Assembly (NCBI GenBank): GCA_013176395.1
Contig: JABMLP010000003.1
Coordinates: 434,001 to 498,000, forward strand
DNA length: 64,000 bases
DNA from: Venturia oleaginea
Lineage: Eukaryota; Ascomycota; Dothideomycetes; Venturiales; Venturiaceae
Direction: 5' to 3'
The position numbers and the translations under genes were made by a program. This document shows, in pieces, positions 41,942-51,239 of this stretch (position 1 is the first letter of the stretch; each line of letters starts with the position of its first letter). Under the pieces are notes generated by a model that saw only the letters and a program-made list of their open reading frames with translations, made no database searches and was not told where the DNA came from.

Positions 41942-42505
41942 TGTGACGGCACGGCACGTGACCATTGAATCACGTGCCGTGGCTCGTGCACTTTCTACTT
42001 AGTCGGAGTTTCCTTACGAAACTCTTACCTCTCTACCTTAGATCCTAAGTGTAATTCGGTGACATGTTCTGAAGTGCCTTGTGCTTCCGTAAGGATATGC
42101 TGCTAGTGTCTATCTGGTGGAGCAAGGGCCTCGTCCGACCAAGCGACAACAACAACATGGCGATCTCGCATATCGCACGACTTCTGAGCCCTCTGAGGCT
42201 CGTCTTGTATCTAGATTCCCACCCGCCTACACCCTGTAGTCAACGTCTTATACGTGCGGGCAGTAGGGCACCTCATTTGCCTTCAATCGAGAAGCAATTG
42301 AGCCGTGGGCATGCCATCCTGAGACCTACCCCGTGGCTGAAGCCCCGTGTGGCTGAGGAAGCCTGTATGGCTCAGGGCTCAATGGCTTGCTCGCTCATAA
42401 TGAAAATTCACGTGCCCTGGCCTGGGTCCGGCCAATCAACAGATAAACGTGCCAGATGACCGTGATCCGAAGGCGTGGCGAGATGGAGATAGACGTGCCG
42501 TCACA
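41942..42505. mobile_element. MITE-like element with perfect 12-bp terminal inverted repeats
   Basis: TGTGACGGCACG at 41942-41953 and its exact reverse complement at 42494-42505, flanked by the direct repeat ACTTC (41937-41941 and 42506-42510) as putative target duplication. Inside the left end is a hairpin: CACGGCACGTGA (41950-41961), 8-nt loop, TCACGTGCCGTG (41970-41981). At 564 bp with no transposase frame, it is non-autonomous. The superfamily is unclear: hAT elements make 8-bp duplications and the visible repeat is 5 bp. Confidence 0.65.
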
Positions 42506-42510
42506 ACTTC

Positions 42511-42968
42511 TACAGAGAGTTTGTACCTCCCATTATAGTGGTGAGCGCTCAATTGCTCAATCTCGTAGATTGAGCGTAGAGGATGATGTTGTTTAGTTGC
42601 AATGGGACGGACTTCGAAGTTCCCGTGGTGAGGCCGCAAGGCATCCGGAATAATAGAATACATGGCGCAGTACATTCTAGACAGCTCCTACAGAGCACCG
42701 AAAAATAAGATACGAATTCTTGAACAAGTCCAGCCACAATGCTTTCTCGACATATTTAATAATTACTACCCGGATTGTGAAAGAATTCATGAAAAACAAC
42801 TTCGCGAATAAAACCAAGTAGTACCTACCATTAGACTATGAATTATCATATGATTATACCTTGTACAACTAACTGCAAATAAGAAGGTATAAGATCGTAA
42901 AAGAAAAATCTAAACGATCTACAGTTATTATTCTGCCAAACCAAGACACGGAAGGGCAAAATGGAACT
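42511..42968. other. Short spacer, no gene
   Basis: AT-rich sequence between the MITE-like element and the tRNA-Glu-like gene. Nothing recognised. Confidence 0.45.
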
Positions 42969-43052
42969 TTCCGATGCCGGGAGTCGAACCCGGCTCTACC
43001 CGGAGCCCTCTATGAAAGCGGGTGATGCTAGCTATTTTACTGTTAGCGAGGA
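42969..43052 (-). tRNA. tRNA-Glu(TTC)-like gene with degenerate acceptor stem
   Basis: On the minus strand: an intact T arm (CCGGGTTCGACTCCCGG), a 3' acceptor strand CATCGGA as in tRNA-Glu, and anticodon loop CTTTCA. The anticodon stem ACCCG/CGGGT closes if a 9-nt intron sits one base 3' of the anticodon. The D-arm side contains GCTAGCATC as in fungal tRNA-Glu. The 5' acceptor strand reads TCCTCGC rather than the complementary TCCGATG, so only three pairs form, and the A-box is poor. It is either a pseudogene or a tRNA whose 5' end was altered. Mature length about 75 nt. Confidence 0.5.
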
Positions 43053-43467
43053 CGATATGATAGGTATGAAAACGTGTACGAACCCGATACACCACATCGG
43101 ATGGTTGGTGTTCAATCTCTTTTTACAACAAATATCAACCGAAATAACCTTTACGGCAAGACCCATCCAAAGCGCAAGAAACAACATGGCTTAGCAAGCT
43201 GCCGTTTGGCCTTGGAGTCACGCGGCCCAGATCGGGAATTTCGGTATGTGGGGCGTTATGCAGGCAAGTACGATACACACTTAGGAACCAAAGAAACAAT
43301 TGCAGGAGGCGTGGAAACGTTGGATGACTACTTATGCAATAAAAGTCGTAGAAATGCGCTTCTTGTCATTTCTAGCAATTCCGAGTCGGCCTGGGTCGTG
43401 GATGCATCCAAGCCTTTTCGAAATCAGCCCAAGAAAACAGATCTCACCTTAGCATGAACGATTCCAG
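43053..43467. other. Spacer between the tRNA-like gene and the pogo element
   Basis: A 127-codon frame (43074-43457) covers most of it, but it has no recognisable domain. No other signal. Confidence 0.4.
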
Positions 43468-43469
43468 TA

Positions 43470-44583
43470 ACGTAGTCTATAGCCTATGCGCCATATATGC
43501 CTGTGCGCCAACCCTACCAAACGCGACGCGTTCCTCTATTACCACACGAGATGGTACCGCCACAACGACAAGAGGCCTTACATCGAGAAGGTAGGCTTGA
43601 ACTAGCTGTTCAAGCCTACAAAAACGGCGATTTTCAAAGCTATAGAGCTACCGCGCAAGCCTATGACGTCCCACGAGATACCCTGCAACGCCGTATTGCT
43701 GGTACTCAACCACGACTTGGTTCTACCGCGAAAAACCGCCTCCTTACACCCACCGAAGAAGAGTACCTTGTACAGCGTATACTTTCAATGGATGAACGCG
43801 GTATGCCACCTACTGTTGCCGCCGTACGGACTATGGCAAGCCTTTTAGCCAGTCAACATGGCCAACTCGTCTCTGCAGGCCAATGCTGGGTACGCAACTT
43901 TATTAACCGCCACGACGTACTAAAATCGAAGTACAACCGCAAGTACGACTACCAGCGAGCAAAATGCGAAGACCTAGACCTAATTCGAGCCTGGTTTGAA
44001 CGCGTACGACGTACACAAGCTGAGCATGGCATCCTCGATGACGATATCTACAATTTTGACGAGACTGGTTTTCAGATGGGGGTAATTTCAACTGCAAAGG
44101 TTGTTACAGGAGCAGATAAGGCTGGGAGACCGAGGACAACGCAGCCAGGCAACCGTGAGTGGGTTACGGTTATTGAGGCTATTTGTGCGAAAGGGTTTCC
44201 AATCCCTCCGCTCGTTATTTTCGAGGCAGTAATGCACCAGGCAGCCTGGTATTCAGACGGGATCCTACCACCAGATTGGGCAATTGGCGTGAGCGAGAAC
44301 GGCTGGACAACCAACGAGATAGGTCTCTGGTGGCTAGCAGAATACGCCTACTGAGGGGGTTGAAAATGTACCTGCTCAGGTACGGCAACGAGCACCACCA
44401 AAGTGCAGCGTATGCCAGTCGCTTGAGCATAATGCTAGGACCTGCCCAGAGCGTCAAAGAACCAATTAAAATGTATATTACTGTTATAGATGGCGGTGTT
44501 GTTGAAATATATACGTTTTTTGTAAGAATACTCGGTGGGGTTGGCGCACAGGCATATATGGCGCATAGGCCTATAGACTACGT
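43470..44583 (+). mobile_element. Pogo/Fot1-type DNA transposon, internally deleted
   Basis: A 1114-bp element with terminal inverted repeats of about 46 bp (left acgtagtctatagcctatgc... from 43470; right its reverse complement ending 44583, with one extra G), flanked by the TA duplication expected for Tc1/mariner (43468-43469 and 44584-44585). Full-length Fot1/pogo relatives are about 1.8-2.2 kb, so a large internal part is missing. The transposase frame is truncated (next entry). The near-perfect TIRs suggest fairly recent mobility, with transposase supplied in trans. Confidence 0.9.
43497..44354 (+). pseudogene. Truncated pogo/Fot1 transposase, 285 aa
   Basis: The frame begins inside the left TIR (ATG at 43497). 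It contains the two helix-turn-helix parts of the DNA-binding domain (RLELAVQAYKNGDFQSYRAT, DVPRDTLQRRIAG), the CENP-B-like region with LTPTEEEYLVQRILSMDERG and CWVRNFINRHDVLKSKYNRK, then the start of the DDE domain with the first catalytic Asp (YNFDETGFQMG). The frame ends soon after WLAEYAY; the second and third catalytic acidic residues are missing because the 3' half is deleted. The product could bind TIRs but cannot catalyse transposition. Confidence 0.88.
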
Positions 44584-44585
44584 TA

Positions 44586-45314
44586 CCTCGGACTCGGTTT
44601 TCTGACATCAGCCAGCAACTCACCTCAACTTCGAGCGAGCGTAGAAATTACAATTCCTGCTCGGGATCAGCACCACGCGGTACTCCCAACCCAAGATAGA
44701 AACGTCGGAAAAGAGATAAGGTACCTAAGTCCCAGATCCATGCATTCCAATTCCGAAAACACAAAGGAAGGACACAACATGTAACCCATAGCAATGATAT
44801 ATCTTACAAGCTCGGCCTAATAACCTCCATCCTATTACCAGTTCAAACCTACGGTATTCAACCTTCGAAACCCTTTTCCCCCTGTACTAAAAACAACGGG
44901 GGCACTGAAAACGCCGTAAGCGAACATGAAACGAAACCGCAAAGAGACTAGTTTGGCTGCACTGATTCGCAAACATTACTCAAAGAATGAAAGGATACAA
45001 CTCAGCATTCCAAGAAGAGTTCGATGGGTTCTAATACATAATATAACTCGTATCATTGAAACCGCCCAACGTCATCAGAAGACCTGCGGCCCAAACTCCT
45101 TGGTAAATGGTGGTACAAGGCCATACTAGTATAGTGAAACTATTCTTTACAAGAGATTCATGCAGCCAGCACCGCGCTCCACAATGCATAATGCATCTTC
45201 CTCCTAGCTGTTCCTCCCCTGCGTCTGGGTACCAAGTCGGATTCAGCCTAGAAAAGAGGCGACCAACGGACCATGTCATTTTGATCTACTCCTTCGTACA
45301 AAACATGCATGCAC
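44586..45314. other. Intergenic region, nothing found
   Basis: Between the pogo element and the 3' end of calnexin. Short frames only. Confidence 0.5.
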
Positions 45315-47210
45315 TTACTGAGCACTGGATCGGGTCTGTCGCTTCTTGGCCTCCTCCTGGACCTTCTCGGTAGCGGAGGAGACTGCAGAAGCAGCCTGAT
45401 CCTTTGCGTCACCGGCAGCCTTCTTGCCCTTCTCTGCTGCAGCCTTAACCTGTTCCTTGGAAGGAGCAGAACCACCGGTGAGAAGAGTGAGGAGAACAGC
45501 GAGAACGGTAACAATGACAAGAGCGAAACCACCAGCGACTTCAGGAACAAACTTGACAGCGTTGAGTGGGTCGTTCTTGGCGATGGTAATGAAGAGGTCA
45601 ACCTTCTCCTTGATGTAGCGGACTGGATCCTCCTTGAAGACGAGGTCAGATGGGGACTTGATGGGATCATCTGGCTTAGGTGCAGTGAGCTCCTCTTCAG
45701 CCTTCTCGGCAACGATCTTGACATCGTAAGTCGCGGCCTTGAGTTCCTCAGCCTCTTCGAGCGAGTGTCCAACGTAAATGTTGTCGAAGAGGATATCGTT
45801 TTGCATGGTCCAAAGCTCGAAACCGATCTGGAATTTGTTAGCATAAGTAACTGCGAGAAAGGAGATGTATACGTACAGCGCCCAATGGCTCGAAGTTGGC
45901 AGGGGTCTTGTCCTCGAAGTACTTTGGGTTTGGAATCTTGCGTGGAGCCCAGACACCCTTGTAGGCTGGGTTGTCGATGAATGGTGCGGTCCACTTGCCC
46001 TTGTAGGCGTCGTTCTTCTTCATCGGTGGCTCCCATTTACCGCAGCCGGAGACTTCAGCGCACTTAGGGTTAGGAACAGTAGGAGCGACCCAGTCACCAT
46101 CCTCCTCATCATCCCAGTCCTCGGGCTTCTCAGCCTCTGGGTCAGGAATGGTGGATGGCTCATCAACAAGCCAGTCCTCGGGCTGGCTAGCCTCGGTGTC
46201 AACAATCTCGTATGGCGCATCCTCATCCCAGTCCTCTGGCTTCTTGGCCTCAGGGTCCTCAATACGGGCCTCGTCAACCCAGGTCTCAGGCTTCTTGTCA
46301 TCGGGGTCGTCAATTTCCTTCTCAGGGTTAACAGAAGGAGTGAAGTCCTCGAATAGATTGCCAGTGCGTGCAACCTCACCATCGAGGGCGATGGAGTAGG
46401 TTTGATTGGGGAAGACAGCGAGCTGATAAAGGGTCGTGGTCTTGGAGATACGAGCCATTGGGGGGTTGTTAAGGTGTTTTTCCTCGTATTCGCCGGTCTT
46501 GGGGTTCTTGTGGCGGAAAATGAAGTGGACCTTGTTCGTTGCGCCGCACTTGTCGGGACCGAACATGATGATGTATGGCGAGGCATTGGAGAATTCCTCC
46601 TTGTGGAGCTTCTTGTTCTCCTGAAGAAGCTTTAGGTATGCGCCGCCGCACTCGAGGCCCTCTGCTCGGTGGTTAGCGTGCTATGATGCCAATTGAACAA
46701 TCGAGAAAACTCACCCTGAAGTTTGACCTCATATTGAATAACCAATGGCTGCTTCTTTGGGTTGATAGGCTTCTTGAAAATGGCCGAGATGGCGTGGTGG
46801 GCAGCCTTGTCCTTGACTACAAGACCTTTGTCGCCAACCATGCCATTGAGAACATGGGGTTCTTCGACAGCCCAGTTGCCCACGAATGCCCATTCCTCAG
46901 TATCCTCTTTCTTGTCGTTTTGCTTCTTCGCGTGAGAAGCCTTCCACCTTGACTCCCAATCGTCCGTGAATTGTTCCAAGAAGGGAGCCCCTTTGATAGT
47001 TGTGGGCTGGAGTTTGTTAGTAATACACCTCTTGATTGCTCAATGCTGTTTACGTACAGTGAATGTTGGCTTCGACGCAGCAGTAGCTGACGAAACTACT
47101 GACGCAGCTGATGAAGAGGCATCAGATGCGGCGTCTTTGACATCTTCGACGACATCGGCACGGACAACGGCAGCCGCAAGAGCTGCGGTTGCGAGTTGGG
47201 AGAAGCGCAT
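45315..47210 (-). CDS. clxA: Calnexin, ER lectin chaperone
   Basis: Exons 47210-47058, 47006-46715, 46661-45877, 45827-45315, giving 580 aa. It is an ER membrane chaperone binding monoglucosylated N-glycans during folding. Seen in order: signal peptide [18 protein letters not shown]; the lectin domain with [12 protein letters not shown] and [10 protein letters not shown]; and [19 protein letters not shown]. The Pro-rich P-domain arm carries repeated [16 protein letters not shown] units, then [10 protein letters not shown] and [17 protein letters not shown] units. The returning lectin strand ([20 protein letters not shown]) is followed by one TM helix at about 507-530 ([16 protein letters not shown]) and a basic Ala/Lys-rich cytosolic tail ending RQTRSSAQ. 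Divergent from the HAD gene across 562 bp. The symbol follows Aspergillus clxA. Confidence 0.94.
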
Positions 47211-47772
47211 GGTGAGGGGGGAGCTTCAAGTAGCTGTTTGATGGGAGAGCAATTCCTCAATGTCGACAATATTAAAGCCAAAGGCTGGAAGTTGTTGAAG
47301 GAGTGAGGAAGAGATGCAGTCTGTCTACGCAGATTTATGGGGGAGAGTGGTGTTGATAAAGAGGGTCGGGTTGCTGGAGGCTCAACGGACAGGTGTTCAC
47401 TTTCTTGCTTCGGCTCGCCAAGCCATACGCGGACAACATTCTAGAAGACAAAAGGGCTATGTGGCCTCTCCCTGGGTATATTAGAACACATATTCACCGT
47501 TCACAGCTTTGTTTCATGCCGACTGTCATTGCATAGTCTTATGTAAACACGCTCTCATTCAAATTCCAGCCAATTCCTTCCCGAAGAGCGTCTCCGATTG
47601 CCAATTGATATATCACAATATAACAGCAGGGGAGGCTTGTACGTTGTAGCTTGAATCGTCGAATACCGCCTCGAGCTTCCAACGGCTGCTAGCTCCAACG
47701 GGTACTTCTTCCTGTCTGTCAAATGTAAACCTCACGTAAACACAACTCCTAACATATCAGGTATATCAATTG
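47211..47772. promoter_or_regulatory. Divergent upstream region of calnexin and the HAD phosphatase
   Basis: 562 bp between two start codons. No specific element asserted, although ER-chaperone genes of this type are commonly induced by the unfolded-protein response. Confidence 0.4.
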
Positions 47773-49321
47773 ATGTTTATGCTAAGATCCTTTCGTCCTA
47801 TAACCTCTCAAGCCATCACCCGGCATCAATTGCTCATCTCGAGACCGGCAACAAGATCCTTCACAGTTATGAGTCGAAGTCTGGCTCAAGAGCCGCGTCG
47901 ATTCGCCGCATTGGATCCCAGTCGAAAGTCTGGAGGTGAAGCACCAAAACTGGATGGAATTGTTTTCGATGTCGATGGGACTTTGTGTACGTCCCTTTGT
48001 TTATTTCTTGGTCTCTTTTCATTCTTGCGTGTCATTCACTTTATCAAAGTTCCATGTCTGCTTTTGTTTCGTCTCATCACATTCAATTTGTCAAATCAAT
48101 TCCAATTCCAATACACTCTAGAAACTACAAAGGTAGTTTTCGACCAAGACACTTTAATCTCGATATCGTTAGTTCCCTGCTACTTTTCAATGCTTGCACA
48201 CAGATCTTTAGCTTCAGATCGATATAGCTCAATCTCTGTCAAGTTGGTTCTAGCAACTTTCCGGCATCAATCTCGAATCAAAGGTCTTTCGAAGGAGAGT
48301 GATGCTCGAATTCAAGCGGTGTATAGGGAACAAGATTGTTGAACTCGCGGCGCTGGGAGGCAGTGAATCACCGCAAGGAATTGTTGTGGCATGACCCATC
48401 AAAAGCATCTGCCCTCCCAACATGGTGAATGCTTTCACTACTCGCAGAAAGTTCTCACAGAGAAGCAAGAAATGGTGATCCACAACATAAACCTACTGCA
48501 ATGTCGACATATCTCAATACGAAAATCCGCACTGACTGAAAGCTCCCCTCTTTCCACCATTCTCTTTTTCACATCTTTCCTACCAAGTCCCTTCATCCTA
48601 TAGCATACCCATCCCATCACTCACCCAGCTAACCAAAACCTCTTAAAAGGCGAACCACAAAACTACATGTTCGCCGAAATGAGATCAGCACTCGGCATCG
48701 AAAAACCAACCGACATCCTCGACCACATCTACTCCCTCCCCGCTTCAGAACAAGAACCCGCCATGCAAAAGATCCGCGACATCGAAAGCACAGCCATGAT
48801 AAACCAAACTCCCCAACCAGGCCTTCTCCAACTAATGGATTATCTGCAAAAGCGGGGGATCAGGAAGGGGATTTGCACGAGGAATTTCGACACGCCAGTA
48901 AATCATTTGATTGAGAAATTTATGAAGGGTCATGATTTTGCGCCGATCATGTGAGTCCATCATTACCCAATCCTTTCCAAACTACATTCTGCTTGCAGAG
49001 TTTAAAGTCAGATGTTGATGCTAAAGCAGAACACGCGACTTCCAACCGCCCAAACCCTCGCCAGCCGGAATCCTCCACATCGCCTCATCATGGTCCCTCC
49101 CCTCGGCCAAAAACCTTATCATGGTCGGGGATTCCATCGATGACATGACAGCCGGCTATCACGCTGGCGCCGCCACCGTTCTTCTCGTTAATGAAGTAAA
49201 TGCTTACTTGGCGGAACATGAACACACGGATCTATGTATCAAGAAATTGGATGAGTTGATTGATATTCTCGAGGGTGGATTTGCAGGACAGGTCGGTAGG
49301 GAGGTAGAGGGTGAAGGGTGA
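47773..49321 (+). CDS. HAD-superfamily hydrolase (phosphoglycolate-phosphatase-like)
   Basis: Exons 47773-47986, 48650-48950, 49030-49321, giving 268 aa. HAD motif I is GIVFDVDGTLC (nucleophile Asp and the +2 Asp), motif II region KGICTRNF, motif IV MVGDSIDDMTAGYHAGAATV with the acidic GDSxxD. The cap-containing part (NYMFAEMRSALGIEKPTDIL...) is that of the fungal subfamily close to yeast YKL033W-A. The first 45 residues are basic and Ser/Arg-rich and could target mitochondria; an internal Met at 47869 (MSRSLAQEPRRF) would remove them. Intron 1 is unusually long (663 nt), but its junction gives the correct DGTLC-EPQNYMF sequence. The physiological substrate is unknown. Confidence 0.85.
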
Positions 49322-49936
49322 AGGATGAAGGGATGAGGACGGGGGAGATGGCAAGGGGGGTTTTAGGGAGGGAGTAAAAAGTAAGGGAGGGGAAAGGAAG
49401 TCGATTGATTTAGAGTGAAATAAGGATTTGAGGGATATCCAAGAATGGCCTGGTAGGTCTAACTTCGATGAACGGACAGAGGCAGTGTTTTCGACTCGAA
49501 ATATTCCATGACCCATGTGGGCACGACTCCGCAAATAATCAGCGTGACCATCCTCAATAAGACGACTAGAACAACGCCTTCCTTTCCAGTAGCTGGATCA
49601 AGGAAACATAAATGACACTTCTTGAATTGTCCAGAGAATCGATATGATTGACCTACCCTTGCCGCTAATGTGATTGTAGAATTGGCGAATTGGCGAATTG
49701 GATCAAATCAGTATATCAGAAAGTCTGCCGTTGATATTCCATAAAGTCTAACATGGATCTTGAGGGTACGAGAAAGCTCAGGTATCCACGACTCCAAGCT
49801 TACAGCTCATTATACATTGTAAGCACCGATCGACACCCGCTCGAACGCACAGCTTTTGCTCACCAGACCAGCCAGCAATGCTCCAACGCCGCCACCTAGG
49901 GTCTCATAAAAATACAGCAGGGAGAAAGTATCGTGT
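49322..49936. other. Region between convergent 3' ends, nothing found
   Basis: G-rich 3' flank of the HAD gene (49321-49400) and 3' flank of the p24 gene. A short triplication of ttggcgaa occurs at about 49680-49700. Confidence 0.5.
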
Positions 49937-50754
49937 TTAAATAAGATGCTTTGATCTGGATTCAATTTAGTAAATGGTTGTATCAGGGGTAATTGCAGAC
50001 ATACCTGAAGTATGTTCGGAGGTAGATAACCTGCCATATGCCCAATGCGACCAACAAGAACATTGTCCCAGTAGCGAACCACTTCACACGTGTGTTGGTG
50101 CTCTCATTGGTGTCTCTGAGTTTCTGTTCTCGGGTGCGTAGGTAGTCCATTTCGGCGACGATTTCAGCGACCTGTTCTTCTACTCTTCGTAGCTCGATCT
50201 CGGTAGGCTTGAGCTTCTCTCCTGCGGCGATGGCTGACCAGTCCTTTGCGTCGGCGCCAATGTCGATGTCGAGTTCAATGTGCCGCGAGGGGTTGACGAC
50301 GTCTCGTGCTGCTCTTTGATTAATTATATGTTCATCAAGACCGCTTGCTCTATAGCCATACCGTGTGTGATAATGTTCTCGAAGCAGACGTCAAAGGCGG
50401 AATCGGCGTGCGAGGTGAAGGCGTATCTATTCTCGCCTACAACGTCCTTTGGTCGACCATACTCGTTTCCCACTGCGTCCTTGATCTGTGCATGGCATTG
50501 TTAGTGATTATCGCAACTACACAAACGCGCAATTGAATACGAACGTGTATGTTCAGCTGCTGTCCGTCTCCTCTGAAGCCATCGACATGGGCCGTCACAA
50601 GGACAAGCTGGTCCTTTGCGACAAAATTCCGTATACAGCGTTCTTTGCTGGCTGATTCGTGTCCGTGATGGGCAGCCATGTCGAATTTGAGGGCAGACGC
50701 GAATGGGAGGAGGACCAGGAACAGCAGGTAGCTGGCGAACTGCATTGTGGACAT
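49937..50754 (-). CDS. p24/emp24 family cargo receptor (Erv25-like)
   Basis: Exons 50754-50545, 50485-50362, 50311-50005, 49955-49937, giving 219 aa, the family's usual size. p24 proteins form hetero-oligomers cycling between ER and Golgi in COPII and COPI vesicles. Seen: a signal peptide ([18 protein letters not shown]); the GOLD domain with [20 protein letters not shown] and [15 protein letters not shown] (two Cys for the disulfide); the coiled coil ([23 protein letters not shown] split by a turn); one TM helix ([21 protein letters not shown]); and a short cytosolic tail YFRSKHLI with an aromatic sorting signal and basic residues. The last exon encodes only six residues. An alternative start three codons downstream (50745) would shorten the signal peptide. 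Divergent from the DEAD-box gene. Confidence 0.9.
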
Positions 50755-51239
50755 GATTTTGGGTGGAAGTTGCTGGTATAGGCGTCGTGGTCGAAGATCT
50801 CCCTTATTCTACATGTCCTTGCGGGCAATCCAAGTGGCATCAAGCGGCGCGTCTCCTTTTCGGCTGAGCTTGGCAGTTGGCAGTTGGCAGCTGGCAGTTG
50901 GCAGTCGACAAGGACAAGGCGGAATCAACGAATCTACATAGACTCGTTCACACACAATTCAAGCACTCAGGTACTTCAGAGATATCCAGGAAAATATATT
51001 CTACACTCAAGACTTGAAAGAAATGCGACTATTAAGCAACATATACCATCCCGCAAGCCTGAGGCTCAGGGTGCACGTGACTCGAATCCCTGCAATCAAC
51101 CCGCGAGCCAGAAAATTATCTTGACAATGTTAATCCTACGTCGCGCACTCAAACCACAGAGCAGCATCCAGACTGTCAACTTCATTGCGATACCGATACC
51201 TTCCTCTCATCTCCTGTCTTTTCGGGAACATCTCCCACC
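50755..51239. promoter_or_regulatory. Divergent upstream region of p24 and DEAD-box genes with a 7-bp repeat
   Basis: 485 bp. Contains five consecutive units of ttggcag (one is ctggcag) at 50870-50904. A GCCAA-type CCAAT-like motif is contained in each unit on the minus strand (CTGCCAA), which might be a binding array; this is an inference. Confidence 0.45.

Noticed and set aside
43074..43457. 127-codon frame between the tRNA-like gene and the pogo element
   Set aside because: No recognisable protein features; partly overlaps tRNA-flanking DNA.
45309..45980. 223-codon plus-strand frame
   Set aside because: Exact antisense shadow of the calnexin C-terminal exons.
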